Assembly (NCBI RefSeq): GCF_030397575.1
Contig: NZ_JAPNXS010000012.1
Coordinates: forward strand, 45,034-109,033
Direction: 5' to 3'
Length of the DNA stretch: 64,000 bases
From: Psychromonas sp. 14N.309.X.WAT.B.A12
Lineage (GTDB): Bacteria; Pseudomonadota; Gammaproteobacteria; Enterobacterales; Psychromonadaceae
The position numbers and the translations under genes are program-made. This document shows, one piece after another, positions 18,634 to 29,918 of this stretch; position 1 is the stretch's first letter, and every line of letters starts with the position of its first letter. The notes under the pieces were generated by a model. It saw only the letters and a program-made list of their open reading frames with translations, had not been told where the DNA came from and ran no database searches.

Positions 18634-21432
18634 TTAATGAGCTTCATCCCAATTATCACCAACATCAGCATCGGCAATCAGTGGTACATCTAACTTAGCT
18701 GCATTAGCCATAATTGTTTGAATCTCTTTTGTATAAGATTCTACAGACTCTTCTTTAATCGCAAAGACTAATTCATCGTGTACTTGCATCAGAATTTGCA
18801 CGCTGCCTTGTGGCTTCTGTTTTACCCACTCTGCCATGTCGATCATCGCTTTTTTGATGATATCGGCAGCCGTTCCCTGCATCGGTGCATTAATCGCCGC
18901 ACGTTCAGCTGCTTTCTTTAGCATACCGTTTTTAGCATTGATATTAGGCAACTGTAATCGACGACCAAAAATAGTTTCTACATAAGCTTTTTCATTCGCT
19001 AGTAAACGCGTATCTTCCATATAAGTTAATACAGCCGGGTAACGACTGAAGTAACGATCCATGTATGTTTGTGCTTCTTGACGGCCAATATTTAATTGCT
19101 TAGCTAAACCAAAGGCACTCATACCGTAAATTAAACCAAAGTTAATCGCTTTAGCGCTTCGACGTTGATCAACAGTCACATCATCAAGTGCAACAGAGAA
19201 AACTTCAGCGGCCGTTGCTTTATGGATATCTTTACCTGTTGAGAATGCCGTTAATAAACCTGCGTCTTGCGACAAATGCGCCATAATACGTAATTCAATT
19301 TGACTGTAATCGGCAGCTACAATTTTATAACCAGGTTGTGCAATAAAGGCTTGGCGAATACGACGACCTTCACTGCTACGAATTGGAATATTTTGTAGGT
19401 TTGGATCGCTTGATGATAAACGACCTGTCACCGTGACCGCCTGATGGTATGAAGTATGAAGACGACCTGTCTCTTCGTTAACCATTAGTGGTAACTTATC
19501 AGTATATGTTGATTTTAGTTTACTTAATCCACGATGCTCAATAATTAACTTAGGCAAAGGGTAAGTAAGTGCCAACTCTTGCAATACTTCTTCCGCCGTA
19601 GAAGGCGCACCTTTTGGTGTTTTCTTAATCACCGGTATATTTAATTCTTCAAACAAAATCGTTTGTAGTTGTTTTGGCGAGCTTAAATTAAACGGTTTAC
19701 CTGCTTCTTCGTATGCTAGCTCTTCTAACTCTAATAAACGCTTCGCAATTTCATTGCTTTGTACTTTTAATAACTCACTGTCGATTTCAACACCGCCTCT
19801 TTCAATATCTGAAAGTACAGTTAATAGCGGCATCTCAATCTCATTCAATACTGTTAATAACTCAGGTGTTTCCTGTAAGCGACTTTGTAATTCGAGGTGA
19901 AGACGTAACGTAATATCAGCATCTTCAGCAGCATAAGGAGCTGCTTCTTTAATCGAAATTTGATTAAAGGTAAGTTGTTTTTTACCTTTACCGGCAATAT
20001 ATTCAAAGCTAATGCATTTATGGCCTAAATATTTTAGTGCTAAGGTATCCATATCATGCTTGCCAGTGCTATCTAACACATAAGATTCCAGCATAGTATC
20101 AAAGGCAATGCCACCCAAGGTAATACCATGATTTAGTAATACACTGCGGTCATATTTTAAATTTTGACCTACTTTTTTATATTCATCTGATGACAAAACT
20201 GGCTCTAATAAGGCGAGAGTCTCTGTCAAATCTAACTGTGCAGGTGCATCAATATAGTCATGTGTTAATGGCAGGTATGCCGCTTCAATGATTGGATCAG
20301 CTTCTTCACCTACATTGGTTTGAATAGCAAAGGATAAACCAACAATCTTAGCTTGCATGTAATCTAGGCTGGTTGTTTCAGTATCAAAGGCGAAGATATC
20401 AGCTTGTTTTAATTTCTTAATCCACTGCAATAATTGCCCTTTGGTGTAGATAGTTTTATAGCTATCACGGTCAACCATTGATTTTGCAGCAACAAATGCA
20501 GGGTTCACTTGGCTTTCTTGCCCAGAAGAAGCTTTAGCCACTAAATTATCACCAGATAATAAGGATGCTAACCAACGTTTAAATTCTAATTTTCCAAATA
20601 GTTTAATCAGTTCATCAGTATCTTGTGGAGTTGGTTTGAAGTCGTCGTAACCCACTTCCAATTCGACATCTAACTTAATTGTCGCTAGTTGATATGATAA
20701 ACGAGCCATTGCTTCGTTTTCTTGCATCTTTTTAGCCATGGTTTTACTACCACGGAAACCTAATGGTGCCAGTTTATCTAAGTTTTCATAGATGCTATCC
20801 ATGTTGCCTAGACCTTGTAACATCGCTAAAGCGGTTTTTTCACCAACCCCTGGTACACCAGGTATGTTATCGACTTTATCACCCATTAACGCTAAAAAGT
20901 CGATGATCATTTCTGGTGGAATACCAAATTTTTCATTAACACCTGGTACATCAAGTACAGTATTAGTCATTGTATTAATCAAATAAGTGTTTTCATCAAC
21001 TAACTGCGCCATGTCCTTATCGCCAGTGCTGATTAAGGTTTTAATGCCTTTTTGGCTAGCCTGTAACGCCAGTGTACCAATGACGTCATCGGCTTCTACG
21101 CCGGGTACCGTTAAAATAGGTAAACCCATCGCTTTAATCACAGCATGTAAAGGCTCTATTTGACTACGTAAATCATCTGGCATACTAGGTCTGTTGGCTT
21201 TGTACTCAACATACATGTCATCACGAAAGGTTTTTCCTTTAGCATCAAAGACAACCACAATATGTGTTGGGCTAAATTGCTTTAACAAGCTTTGTAGCAT
21301 GTTCACTACGCCATATACAGCACCAGTAGCTTCACCAGCTGAGTTGGTTAAATGTGGGGGAGAGAAAAATGCACGATATAAATACGAAGAGCCGTCAACC
21401 AGCACAAAAGGATTTTCAGGAACTACAGCCAT
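18634..21432 (-). CDS. polA: DNA polymerase I
   Basis: PolA fills gaps, removes RNA primers and carries out repair synthesis. The 932-residue protein has all three parts. The 5'-3' nuclease comes first (residues 1 to about 290, with [11 protein letters not shown] and [18 protein letters not shown]). The proofreading 3'-5' exonuclease keeps its acidic motif DTETT. The family A polymerase has motif A DYSQIELR, finger motif [14 protein letters not shown] and motif C QVHDELVF. The length is close to E. coli PolA (928), so no domain is missing. The start is ATG 21432. It is a single gene with a terminator at 18507-18540. The spf (Spot 42) RNA, which follows polA in E. coli, was not recognised here. 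Confidence 0.98.
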   Translation of the reverse strand: MAVVPENPFVLVDGSSYLYRAFFSPPHLTNSAGEATGAVYGVVNMLQSLLKQFSPTHIVVVFDAKGKTFRDDMYVEYKANRPSMPDDLRSQIEPLHAVIKAMGLPILTVPGVEADDVIGTLALQASQKGIKTLISTGDKDMAQLVDENTYLINTMTNTVLDVPGVNEKFGIPPEMIIDFLALMGDKVDNIPGVPGVGEKTALAMLQGLGNMDSIYENLDKLAPLGFRGSKTMAKKMQENEAMARLSYQLATIKLDVELEVGYDDFKPTPQDTDELIKLFGKLEFKRWLASLLSGDNLVAKASSGQESQVNPAFVAAKSMVDRDSYKTIYTKGQLLQWIKKLKQADIFAFDTETTSLDYMQAKIVGLSFAIQTNVGEEADPIIEAAYLPLTHDYIDAPAQLDLTETLALLEPVLSSDEYKKVGQNLKYDRSVLLNHGITLGGIAFDTMLESYVLDSTGKHDMDTLALKYLGHKCISFEYIAGKGKKQLTFNQISIKEAAPYAAEDADITLRLHLELQSRLQETPELLTVLNEIEMPLLTVLSDIERGGVEIDSELLKVQSNEIAKRLLELEELAYEEAGKPFNLSSPKQLQTILFEELNIPVIKKTPKGAPSTAEEVLQELALTYPLPKLIIEHRGLSKLKSTYTDKLPLMVNEETGRLHTSYHQAVTVTGRLSSSDPNLQNIPIRSSEGRRIRQAFIAQPGYKIVAADYSQIELRIMAHLSQDAGLLTAFSTGKDIHKATAAEVFSVALDDVTVDQRRSAKAINFGLIYGMSAFGLAKQLNIGRQEAQTYMDRYFSRYPAVLTYMEDTRLLANEKAYVETIFGRRLQLPNINAKNGMLKKAAERAAINAPMQGTAADIIKKAMIDMAEWVKQKPQGSVQILMQVHDELVFAIKEESVESYTKEIQTIMANAAKLDVPLIADADVGDNWDEAH

Positions 21433-21948
21433 AGATAACTACCAATCAAATAAAACGGGTAGATAGTATACCTATCACACTTAAAAATAGTGACCTCGTT
21501 TTTGTATAATCTGAAATTATACTCATTTGATTAAATGTATGAGCTACATTTTTCGCAGAAAAAATAGTTGAATTGATATAAATCACATCTCTATTTACGA
21601 AATTTATAATATAGGGTGGGTTGTTTTTAAGTAGAAGAATCGATCAACCTGTGTGTAGAACCGACATTCACCAATAAAAATACATTAATCGCTAAATACA
21701 AAAAATAAATAGTAGCCTACGAGGTGGCTAAAAGGTAAGTGGACATTCACTTTCGCTGTATAAACATCTGTGGATAACTCTGTTAATTATTTTATTTAAA
21801 ATTTGACGTATAACAAAAAATAATTATTAATACTTAAATTTCAAATAGATGCAAATGACAGACACGCAAAAAAGGCACATTTAACGTTTTTGTAAATGTG
21901 CATAACAAAAAGAATATATACCTAATTCAGTTTAATTTAGTCGCTATT
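21433..21948. other. 516-base region upstream of polA
   Basis: No gene is visible. The stretch is AT-rich and contains a perfect DnaA-box sequence TGTGGATAA at 21769-21777. It also has two copies of GACATTCAC about 80 bases apart and a small TAGCC...GGCTA hairpin. It must hold the polA promoter. One DnaA box alone does not mark an origin. Confidence 0.4.
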
Positions 21949-23058
21949 TTAGCTAGTAAAATGACCAACAGGGTTAGCGTACATCTTCAGTACTGTTTCC
22001 TGTAATTCCGGTGGAATTGCTTGAATACGCGCTTTAAAAGCTGCTATATCTTGTGCCGACAGGTTATCTACATCTTGTTGCGCTGCAATTAAGTTAGATG
22101 GGTGTAGGAAATAGTTTTGGTAGATTTGCTTATCAATCTCTTCAGCCACTTGATCGGCATTTTCGAAGTTACCACTCAAAGGCTGACCAAATGCAACATG
22201 TACGTGCCCTTTCTGGCCAACAATACCACTTACAATACTTTCAATATCTTCAAATTGACTTTTATTGTATTGACCTGATTCAGAAAGCTCATATAACTCA
22301 CGTGCTTTTTGTTGATCGCATGGGTCTAACTCATAAGAAACCGCAACCGGCACAATGTTTAATGACTTAATGTACTCATCAAAAGGTATTTTTTGCTTTT
22401 TACCATTAACATAAAACATTTTAATGATCGCAGGATCGGTTTTATCAAAACCATCCTTTGCTCTTCCCTCTTTCTGGGCAATCCAAATGCTACTATCAAA
22501 TTTTAACGAAGTACTGATGTAATCAGATAAGGTCGATAATGACTTCATCATTTCACGTACCCCCGTCACAGAACGTTTTACGATAAAACTTTTATTCATG
22601 CGCATCAGGTCTGATACAAAAGGTTTACTTAATAAGTTATCGCCGATTGCAATACGTACCGTGTGGAAGTTTTCAGTGAACAGTGCCCAGTTAACAAAAG
22701 ACGGGTCCATTGCGATATCACGATGATTAGACACAAATAAATAATTTTGTTCTGGATCTAATTTTTCTAAGCCAGAATAAGTGAATTTAGTGGTCGTAGA
22801 ATCAATCATGTGTTGCATATAAACACCGACTACTTTTTGCATTTTATCAATGCTGTCTATGCTTCCCCATTTGTATAGGAAATAACGACGTAACAAAGGC
22901 TTAAGCACAAATCCTAAACATTTTGATAACTTAGGAAAACGGAAGCTTAATATAGCATCCATAAATTCTTCGCTATTAATGACACGCTTGATAGCTGGTT
23001 GTATCTCTTGGTCATTGTAGGGACGAATATCACTAAATTTATCAATGTTAGTTGGCAT
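21949..23058 (-). CDS. Phospholipid-type acyltransferase (PlsC-like)
   Basis: This 369-residue protein belongs to the glycerolipid acyltransferase superfamily. The catalytic block reads SNHRDIAMDPSFV near residue 130, with His and Asp one residue further apart than in the usual H-x4-D. A later block QKEGRAKDG resembles the glycerol-phosphate binding motif. No signal peptide is seen, so it is probably a peripheral membrane enzyme that acylates lysophosphatidate or a related acceptor. It is larger than housekeeping PlsC proteins (about 245 residues), so it is more likely a paralogue with special acyl or acceptor preference. It stands alone, separated from fre by 213 bases. Confidence 0.8.
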   Translation of the reverse strand: MPTNIDKFSDIRPYNDQEIQPAIKRVINSEEFMDAILSFRFPKLSKCLGFVLKPLLRRYFLYKWGSIDSIDKMQKVVGVYMQHMIDSTTTKFTYSGLEKLDPEQNYLFVSNHRDIAMDPSFVNWALFTENFHTVRIAIGDNLLSKPFVSDLMRMNKSFIVKRSVTGVREMMKSLSTLSDYISTSLKFDSSIWIAQKEGRAKDGFDKTDPAIIKMFYVNGKKQKIPFDEYIKSLNIVPVAVSYELDPCDQQKARELYELSESGQYNKSQFEDIESIVSGIVGQKGHVHVAFGQPLSGNFENADQVAEEIDKQIYQNYFLHPSNLIAAQQDVDNLSAQDIAAFKARIQAIPPELQETVLKMYANPVGHFTS

Positions 23059-23227
23059 ATTATGATTCTCTAGAAAATGGATGGCGCATTTTACATGCTT
23101 TTAGGCATAACAGCGAGGAGATTTAAACGAATATACGGCTATTGTTGCTTGTTTTATAACCTAAATCAGGCCTATTGCACGCTTTGGAAGTTTAGTTTGA
23201 TCCATCAATACTAATAATATCAGCTTA

Positions 23228-23259
23228 TTACCCCACCTACTTTGTATTAGGTAGGGTAA
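23228..23259 (-). other. Hairpin just downstream of fre
   Basis: A 12-bp stem with one mismatch (arms 23228-23239 and 23248-23259, loop of eight) lies 12 bases after the fre stop. No U run follows, so it is at best a weak or Rho-assisted terminator, or an mRNA 3' stabiliser. Confidence 0.5.
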
Positions 23260-23271
23260 AATAAAAGATGA

Positions 23272-23967
23272 CTAGATAAAAGCAAAGGCATCGCCGTAGA
23301 TATTATCGATCACTGCACCGCGTTTAATAAAGTCTTCACGCGCGACTTTAGCCATTTCAAAACGGCCTACAATGTAGATATCAAACTCAGAGAGATCTTC
23401 GAATTCATCTAATACGGCTTGGTGTACATAACCATGTTTACCCAGCCAATCTTCTTCAGGCAACTCCACTACAGGATGGAAATGGATATTGTTGTGCTCT
23501 TCAGACCAGCTTTTTGCTTGGTCTTCAAAATAGAAATGAGAGTACTCTTTAACCCCCCAGTACAGATAAACAGGGTTTTCTAAATTTGACTCTACAATCT
23601 GCTCTAGAATTGATTTCACGTAAGAGAATCCTGTTCCGCCAGCCATTAAAATAATAGGGCGAGTAGACTCTTCACGTAAATAAGCCGCGCCGTTAGCGAT
23701 TTCGACGTCTAAAGACTCACCAGACTGCATTTTTTCAACAACTTGCATCGCATATTTGTTATCAGGTGTGGCACCAATATGTAGCTCAATCAACTCACTT
23801 GATGGTGTGTTTGCAATAGAAAAATGACGTTTGTCACCTTCTCCCATGATCACTGATACATATTGTCCCGCTTTAAAAGAAACAGCTTTCGTAGGGGCTA
23901 AAAATATACGGTATAAAAACGCATTTAACTTCTCGATTGAAGCAACATTACAGGTAACTTGTGGCAT
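23272..23967 (-). CDS. fre: NAD(P)H-flavin reductase
   Basis: Fre reduces free FMN, FAD or riboflavin with NAD(P)H, supplying reduced flavin to other enzymes. The 231-residue length matches E. coli Fre (233). The flavin-binding RHFSIAN motif and the nucleotide-binding GGTGFSYVKSIL motif are both present. It is the second gene after ubiD, 62 bases downstream on the same strand. The ubiD-fre pairing is conserved in gammaproteobacteria and fits UbiD's need for a modified reduced flavin, although UbiX makes that cofactor. Confidence 0.95.
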   Translation of the reverse strand: MPQVTCNVASIEKLNAFLYRIFLAPTKAVSFKAGQYVSVIMGEGDKRHFSIANTPSSELIELHIGATPDNKYAMQVVEKMQSGESLDVEIANGAAYLREESTRPIILMAGGTGFSYVKSILEQIVESNLENPVYLYWGVKEYSHFYFEDQAKSWSEEHNNIHFHPVVELPEEDWLGKHGYVHQAVLDEFEDLSEFDIYIVGRFEMAKVAREDFIKRGAVIDNIYGDAFAFI

Positions 23968-24029
23968 TCTTTTCTCTTTTATTATTGGCTAACAATATCT
24001 AACAGGCCGATGGCTTCATTAAGGTCACA

Positions 24030-25499
24030 TTATGACAAAATATCTAGGTCATTCCAAAGACCATCTATTTTTTCTTTAACGTCTTTATCCATAACGATGG
24101 GGACACCCCATTCGCGCGTGGTTTCACCTGGCCATTTATTGGTGGCATCTAAGCCCATTTTTGAGCCTAATCCTGATACAGGGGAAGCAAAGTCCAAATA
24201 ATCGATCGGTGTATTATCCACTAATGTGGTATCACGACTTGGATCCATACGAGTAGTAATTGCCCAAATCACGTCGTTCCAGTCGCGTACATTAACATCA
24301 TCGTCACACACAATAATAAATTTAGTATACATAAACTGACGCAAGAACGACCAAATACCCAACATTACACGCTTAGCGTGACCCGGGTAACTCTTCTTCA
24401 TAGACACAACCGCCATACGGTATGAGCAACCTTCTGGGGGCAAATAAAAGTCTACAATTTCAGGGAACTGTTTTTTAATGATCGGTACGAAAACTTCATT
24501 TAATGCTACACCTAAAATAGCCGGTTCATCAGGTGGACGGCCAGTATAAGTGCTATGGTAAATAGGGTCTTTTCGAGTCGTGACATGAGTGACTGTCATC
24601 ACTTGGAAATCATCGACTTCATTGTAATAGCCAGTATGATCTCCGTAAGGCCCTTCAGGTGCTTCTTCACCCGGCATTAAATAACCTTCTAAGATGATTT
24701 CAGCGGTAGCCGGTACATCTAAATCATTGCTTAACCCCGTTGCTACTTTAGTTCTTGAACCACGTAATAAACCAGCAAATGCATATTCAGATAATGTGTC
24801 TGGTACCGGTGTCACTGCGCCAAGAATCGTTGCTGGATCGGCCCCCAATGCAACGCTTACAGGGAATGGTTTACCTGGGTTTGCTTCTTGCCACTCACGG
24901 TAATCAATCGCGCCACCACGGTGCGATAACCAACGCATAATAATTTTATTTTTAGCAATTAATTGCTGACGGTATATGCCTAGGTTTTGGCGTTTTTTGT
25001 AAGGACCACGAGTAATAGTCAGCCCCCACGTAATCAAGGGAGCTACATCTCCAGGCCAACACTTCATGATCGGTAGTTTGGTTAAATCAACGTCATCACC
25101 TTCCATCACTACTTCCTGACACGCAGGTGATTTAACGCGTTTAGTAGGCATATTAAGAACTTGTTTGAAGATTGGTAGCTTTTCCCACATTGCCTTCACG
25201 CCTTTAGGTGGCTCAGGCTCTTTTAAATAGGCTAACCACTCACCCACTTCACGTAGTTCACTCACCTTTTCTTTGCCCATCGCTAGGGCAACTCGTTCAG
25301 GTGTACCAAATAAATTGGTTAACACTGGAGTCTCGTGACCTTTCGGGTTTTCAAATAATAAAGCAGGTCCGCCAGCACGCAATGTGCGATCAGAGATTTC
25401 AGTCATCTCTAAATTAGGGTCAATCTCTTGGCTAATGCGTTTTAATAGCCCTTTTTCTTCTAGTTGATTTAAAAAATCACGCAAATCATCAAACTTCAT
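24030..25499 (-). CDS. ubiD: 3-octaprenyl-4-hydroxybenzoate decarboxylase
   Basis: UbiD removes the carboxyl group from the polyprenyl-4-hydroxybenzoate intermediate in ubiquinone synthesis, using prenylated FMN. At 489 residues it is close to E. coli UbiD (497). The conserved active-site region [16 protein letters not shown] contains the family Glu and Asp, and the N-terminus [10 protein letters not shown] is typical. It is the first gene of the ubiD-fre pair. It is cytoplasmic or loosely membrane-associated, with no signal peptide. Confidence 0.97.
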   Translation of the reverse strand: MKFDDLRDFLNQLEEKGLLKRISQEIDPNLEMTEISDRTLRAGGPALLFENPKGHETPVLTNLFGTPERVALAMGKEKVSELREVGEWLAYLKEPEPPKGVKAMWEKLPIFKQVLNMPTKRVKSPACQEVVMEGDDVDLTKLPIMKCWPGDVAPLITWGLTITRGPYKKRQNLGIYRQQLIAKNKIIMRWLSHRGGAIDYREWQEANPGKPFPVSVALGADPATILGAVTPVPDTLSEYAFAGLLRGSRTKVATGLSNDLDVPATAEIILEGYLMPGEEAPEGPYGDHTGYYNEVDDFQVMTVTHVTTRKDPIYHSTYTGRPPDEPAILGVALNEVFVPIIKKQFPEIVDFYLPPEGCSYRMAVVSMKKSYPGHAKRVMLGIWSFLRQFMYTKFIIVCDDDVNVRDWNDVIWAITTRMDPSRDTTLVDNTPIDYLDFASPVSGLGSKMGLDATNKWPGETTREWGVPIVMDKDVKEKIDGLWNDLDILS

Positions 25500-25737
25500 T
25501 TTACCTACTTAACCTCCATTCTGGATAATGAAAGCATCTCTATATTTAAAAGCATAAAGTTATATTATTTATACAGTGCTGTAAGTTTTGCTTATCCAGA
25601 CTGAGGTCACTATACCAATCATTCTGATTAAGTATTTAATTTTACTTATAAAATAACTTATCTCTAAACCAAAATATGCTTCATGTAATATCTTATTATT
25701 ACGTGGGAAAAAATACTTTAGTTCAACTATTTAAGAT

Positions 25738-25763
25738 AAAAAAAACGCTACCTAAGTAGCGTT
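25738..25763 (-). terminator. Intrinsic terminator of rho
   Basis: A perfect 8-bp stem (arms 25744-25751 and 25756-25763, four-base loop) is followed on the minus strand by a long U run. It closes the rho transcript 25 bases after the stop. Confidence 0.8.
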
Positions 25764-25787
25764 GTTGTTTTATTTTATCGCCTAAAA

Positions 25788-27056
25788 CTATTTAGCTTTT
25801 TGATTCTTCATTGCTTCAAAGAAGTCATCATTTGTTTTACTTAAACCCAGCTTATCAATCATGAATTCAGTGGCGCCGATTTCACCCATTGGATGAACAA
25901 TCTTACGTAAAATCCACATACGCTGTAGTTCATCAGCTTTTGTTAGCAACTCTTCACGACGCGTGCCTGAACGAGTAATATCAATCGCAGGGTAAACACG
26001 CTTTTCAGCTAATTTACGATTTAAGTGGATCTCTGAGTTACCTGTACCTTTAAATTCTTCATAGATAACTTCATCCATTTTAGAACCAGTATCGATAAGT
26101 GCTGTTGCTAAGATTGTTAAACTACCACCCTCTTCAACATTACGTGCAGCACCAAAGAAACGCTTAGGACGATGTAATGCATTCGCATCAACACCACCGG
26201 TTAGTACTTTACCTGAACTTGGAATAACAGTGTTATAAGCACGTGCTAAACGGGTAATCGAGTCCAGTAAGATGATCACATCTTTTTTGTGCTCAACTAA
26301 ACGTTTTGCTTTCTCAATGACCATTTCGGCTACTTGAACGTGACGATTAGCAGGTTCATCAAACGTAGAGGCAACCACTTCACCGCGCACTAGACGACGC
26401 ATTTCTGTTACTTCTTCCGGACGCTCATCGATTAACAGTACGATAAGTTCTGCTTCAGGGTGGTTAATTGAAATACTTTGCGCAATGTTTTGTAATAACA
26501 TTGTTTTACCGGCTTTTGGTGGTGCAACGATTAGACCACGTTGACCTTTGCCGATAGGAGAGACTAAATCAAGAATACGTGCTGTAATATCTTCAGTACT
26601 ACCACTACCGTTTTCTAAACGTAAACGCTCATCAGGGTGAATTGGCGTTAAGTTTTCAAATAAGATTTTATTACGAGAGTTTTCAGGTTTGTTAAAGTTT
26701 ACTTGCATAATTTTTAATAATGCAAAGTAACGCTCTCCTTCTTTAGGTGGTCTGATTTTACCTTCTACACTATCACCCGTACGTAAATTAAAACGACGGA
26801 TTTGACTAGGTGAAATGTAAATATCATCAGGGCCAGCTAAATAAGAACTGTCTGAGCTACGCAAAAAGCCAAAACCATCTTGTAGAATCTCTAAAACACC
26901 AGCACCGAAAATATCAGCACCACTTTTAGCATGGGCTTTCAATATTGCGAAGATAATATCTTGTTTTCTTAGACGGGCTAAATTTTCAAGCCCCATGGTA
27001 CTTCCAAGCTCAACAAGCTCAGATACGGGAGTATTTTTTAATTCGGTTAGATTCAT
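25788..27056 (-). CDS. rho: Transcription termination factor Rho
   Basis: Rho is the hexameric RNA helicase that terminates transcription at C-rich unstructured sites. The 422-residue protein has the N-terminal helical and cold-shock RNA-binding domain ([12 protein letters not shown]), a Walker A loop [10 protein letters not shown], Walker [17 protein letters not shown] and the Q/R-loop regions. Length is nearly that of E. coli Rho (419). It follows trxA on the same strand with 169 bases between, the order seen in E. coli. A hairpin sits in that gap. Confidence 0.98.
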   Translation of the reverse strand: MNLTELKNTPVSELVELGSTMGLENLARLRKQDIIFAILKAHAKSGADIFGAGVLEILQDGFGFLRSSDSSYLAGPDDIYISPSQIRRFNLRTGDSVEGKIRPPKEGERYFALLKIMQVNFNKPENSRNKILFENLTPIHPDERLRLENGSGSTEDITARILDLVSPIGKGQRGLIVAPPKAGKTMLLQNIAQSISINHPEAELIVLLIDERPEEVTEMRRLVRGEVVASTFDEPANRHVQVAEMVIEKAKRLVEHKKDVIILLDSITRLARAYNTVIPSSGKVLTGGVDANALHRPKRFFGAARNVEEGGSLTILATALIDTGSKMDEVIYEEFKGTGNSEIHLNRKLAEKRVYPAIDITRSGTRREELLTKADELQRMWILRKIVHPMGEIGATEFMIDKLGLSKTNDDFFEAMKNQKAK

Positions 27057-27173
27057 AATTGTTTTTGATGTTTTTTAAATTTGGGATAAAGGGTAGATAA
27101 CGTGTTTGGATAGCGTAAATTCTGAATTGCTCATAATTTGAGCGTAAAGGTAACATTAATAATTGAAGCTGTC

Positions 27174-27214
27174 CAGAATGAAGATGAAGTGTTCTGCACT
27201 TAACCTTCATTCTG
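27174..27214 (-). promoter_or_regulatory. Two-part hairpin between trxA and rho
   Basis: CAGAATGAAG (27174-27183) pairs with CTTCATTCTG (27205-27214), enclosing a second stem AAGTG/CACTT. It starts 11 bases after the trxA stop and has no U run, so it is not a normal intrinsic terminator. It may protect the trxA message or be part of the rho leader, where Rho controls its own synthesis in E. coli. Confidence 0.5.
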
Positions 27215-27225
27215 ATAATAAATGA

Positions 27226-27552
27226 TTAAACGTTAGCGTCTAAAAATTCAGTAAGTTGTGATTTTGAAAGTGCGCCGACTTTAGTCGCAGCAACTTTACC
27301 ATCTTTAAATAGTAATAAAGTTGGAATACCACGGATACCAAATTTTGGTGGTGTATCGCTGTTTTGGTCGATGTTTAGTTTACCAACAGTCACTTTACCT
27401 GCGTATTCAACCGCTACTTCACTTAAGATCGGTGCGATCATTTTACAAGGTCCACACCACTCAGCCCAAAAGTCTACTAATACAGGACCAGATGCATTAA
27501 CTACGTCAGCATCAAAACTTGCATCACTTAACGTTACGATATTTTCGCTCAT
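27226..27552 (-). CDS. trxA: Thioredoxin 1
   Basis: This small redox protein reduces disulfides in ribonucleotide reductase and other cytoplasmic targets. The active site WCGPC covers residues 32-36, and the cis-proline sits in GIPTLLLF. Its length of 108 residues is the normal size. A GGAGAG ribosome site lies 5 bases before ATG 27552. It is divergent from rhlB, with about 125 bases between, and precedes rho. Confidence 0.98.
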   Translation of the reverse strand: MSENIVTLSDASFDADVVNASGPVLVDFWAEWCGPCKMIAPILSEVAVEYAGKVTVGKLNIDQNSDTPPKFGIRGIPTLLLFKDGKVAATKVGALSKSQLTEFLDANV

Positions 27553-27677
27553 TTTTCTCTCCAGAAAGGAATTTATTAATAGAAAGCTACTATAACATGC
27601 TCACCACTAAAATATATTTTTTGATATTTGAATCGATCTCAATATTTATTGCAAGTATAAACTGCTATGCTCTGCAA

Positions 27678-28937
27678 ATGAATAAAACACACCTAACTCA
27701 AACAAAATTTTCAGACTTGCCTCTAGAGCCAAGTCTACTTTCAGGTTTAACCGCTAAAGGGTTCGAATACTGTACACCTATTCAAGCGCTGTCACTGCCA
27801 ATTACCTTACAAGGTAAAGATATTGCAGGGCAAGCTCAAACAGGTACCGGTAAAACCTTGGCGTTTCTACCTGCCGTATTCCATCACCTATTGGTTAACA
27901 AAGCACCTGAAAACCGCCGTAAGAACCAACCTAGGGCTATTATTTTAGCACCTACTCGAGAGCTTGCGATTCAGATTCATAAAGATGCAATGTCATTAGC
28001 AGACTCAACATCTTTGCGCCTTGGTTTAGCTTATGGGGGCGAAAAAGTTGAAATTCAACAGAATAAACTAGAAAAAGGCGTTGATATTTTAATTGGTACT
28101 TGTGGTCGTATCATTGATTTCGCAAAACAAGGCGTTATCAATCTAGAATCGATTCAAGCTGTTGTCCTAGATGAGGCTGATCGTATGTTCGATTTAGGCT
28201 TTATTAAAGATATACGTTACCTATTCCGCCGCATGCCAGCGGCAGATCAACGACTTAATCTATTATTCTCTGCGACCTTATCTCATAAAGTACAAGAGCT
28301 TGCTTTTGAACATATGAACAACCCTGAACATGTGCAAATTGAACCTGAAGTAATGACTTCAGCCAATATCACAGAAGAACTTTTTTACCCATCAAATGAA
28401 GATAAAATGTTGTTATTACTTAGTTTGATGGAAGATGAATGGCCAGAAAAAGCGATTGTATTTGCTAACACTAAACATGCTTGTGAAAAAGTATGGGGTT
28501 ATCTTGCTGGTGATGGTCACCGCGCAGGATTATTAACCGGTGATGTGCCACAAAAGAAACGTGAACAAATCTTGCAGCAGTTTACTGAAGGTCAAATCGA
28601 CATTTTAATTGCTACTGATGTTGCTGCACGCGGATTGCATATTCCAAAAGTATCTCATGTATTCAATTTTGATCTACCTGATGACTGTGAAGATTACGTT
28701 CATCGTATCGGTCGAACCGGTCGAGCAGGCGAAAAAGGGTTAGCAATTAGCTTAGCTTGTGAAAAATATGTATTTAATTTGCCTTCTATTGAAGAATATA
28801 TTAAACATACTATTCCAGTGAGCGAATACGACAAAGATTCCCTATTAGACTCTTTACCAGTTATGAAAGTCACTAAATATAAAGTACATTCGAATAACAA
28901 CCGTAAAGATAACTACCATAGGTCGCATAAAAAATAA
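27678..28937 (+). CDS. rhlB: ATP-dependent RNA helicase RhlB
   Basis: RhlB is the DEAD-box helicase of the RNA degradosome, unwinding structured RNA for RNase E. I chose ATG 27678, because the protein then begins [14 protein letters not shown] like E. coli RhlB. The frame is open back to 27519, but that extension would run into trxA. The 419 residues carry the Q motif, Walker [19 protein letters not shown] (in [13 protein letters not shown]), SAT and HRIGRTGR. It ends with a basic tail. The gppA-like gene follows after one base. Confidence 0.96.
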   Translation: MNKTHLTQTKFSDLPLEPSLLSGLTAKGFEYCTPIQALSLPITLQGKDIAGQAQTGTGKTLAFLPAVFHHLLVNKAPENRRKNQPRAIILAPTRELAIQIHKDAMSLADSTSLRLGLAYGGEKVEIQQNKLEKGVDILIGTCGRIIDFAKQGVINLESIQAVVLDEADRMFDLGFIKDIRYLFRRMPAADQRLNLLFSATLSHKVQELAFEHMNNPEHVQIEPEVMTSANITEELFYPSNEDKMLLLLSLMEDEWPEKAIVFANTKHACEKVWGYLAGDGHRAGLLTGDVPQKKREQILQQFTEGQIDILIATDVAARGLHIPKVSHVFNFDLPDDCEDYVHRIGRTGRAGEKGLAISLACEKYVFNLPSIEEYIKHTIPVSEYDKDSLLDSLPVMKVTKYKVHSNNNRKDNYHRSHKK

Positions 28938-28938
28938 T

Positions 28939-29856
28939 ATGACAGCAGCACGTTACACCATTATTGATTTAGGCTCTAACAGCTTCCATATGCTCACGGT
29001 CAGTAAGCAAGGAAATGGTTTTAACGTTGTTTCAAAACATAAGCAAAAAGTACGTTTAGCTGCTGGTTTAAATGGCGATAAACAACTTGATCAAACAACA
29101 ATGCAAAGAGGATGGGCTTGCCTAGAAAACTTTAGATTGTTGTTAGACCAAATCAAGCCAGTTACTGTGCTGATCACAGCCACTGCAGCCCTAAGAATTG
29201 CGGTTAATAGTGAAGAATTTATTAAAGTAGCTGAAAAAATTCTTGGTCACCCTATTAATCTAATTTCTGGCGTACAAGAAGCTAAAACGATCTTTAAGGG
29301 CGTTTCCTACACGGAACAAACTGACAAAAAACTATTAGTAATAGATATTGGTGGAGCTAGTACTGAATTGGTATTAGGGCAAGGTAATCATGTTCATATT
29401 GCTAATAGCTTGAATATTGGCTGTGTCACCTGGTTAAGCCATTATTTCGCAGATCAGCAACTCAATAAATACAATTTCAACAACGCCATCAATGCAGCTC
29501 GACAAGTTATCTCAACAGTTAAAACTCAATACAGTGCATTTGATTGGGAGTTAACCTTAGGTGCTTCGGGGACCATTCAAGCAGTTAATGAAGTGAATCA
29601 AGCACAACAACTCAGCGATTCACTATCCTTTGAATTATTACAACAAATTAAACAACAGTGCATTGCCTGTAAAACCATAGAGCAACTTGATATTGTAGGC
29701 TTAGAAGCCTCTAGAGCGCCTGTTTTTACCAGTGGATTAGCAATACTAATAGCACTCTTCGAATCATTGAACATTCAACAGATGCAACTGTCTAATGGTG
29801 CATTAAGGGAAGGTTTAATTAGCATGATGTTTAATAATCAAAGCGAATTTAATTAA
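28939..29856 (+). CDS. Short Ppx/GppA family phosphatase
   Basis: This family hydrolyses polyphosphate or converts pppGpp to ppGpp. The actin-like ATPase core is present: DLGSNSFHML near residue 11, TATAALR near 85 and the phosphate loop DIGGASTELVLG near 135. It is 305 residues, whereas E. coli GppA is 494, so the C-terminal HD-like domains are missing. The frame ends cleanly, with no sign of a frameshift. It is tightly coupled to rhlB, the place where gppA sits in E. coli. It is therefore a positional gppA equivalent, though function as pppGpp phosphatase or exopolyphosphatase cannot be settled. Confidence 0.88.
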   Translation: MTAARYTIIDLGSNSFHMLTVSKQGNGFNVVSKHKQKVRLAAGLNGDKQLDQTTMQRGWACLENFRLLLDQIKPVTVLITATAALRIAVNSEEFIKVAEKILGHPINLISGVQEAKTIFKGVSYTEQTDKKLLVIDIGGASTELVLGQGNHVHIANSLNIGCVTWLSHYFADQQLNKYNFNNAINAARQVISTVKTQYSAFDWELTLGASGTIQAVNEVNQAQQLSDSLSFELLQQIKQQCIACKTIEQLDIVGLEASRAPVFTSGLAILIALFESLNIQQMQLSNGALREGLISMMFNNQSEFN

Positions 29857-29918
29857 TTCAGACAAAACCTTTTCGATACCAGATAAATCAGCACTTAACC
29901 GTTGTATTATGTAAGGGT

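Noticed and set aside
21769..21777. DnaA box and possible origin
   Set aside because: A single perfect box without a cluster, AT-rich unwinding repeats or origin genes is not enough.
27519..27677. N-terminal extension of rhlB
   Set aside because: It would overlap trxA; the ATG at 27678 matches the normal RhlB start.
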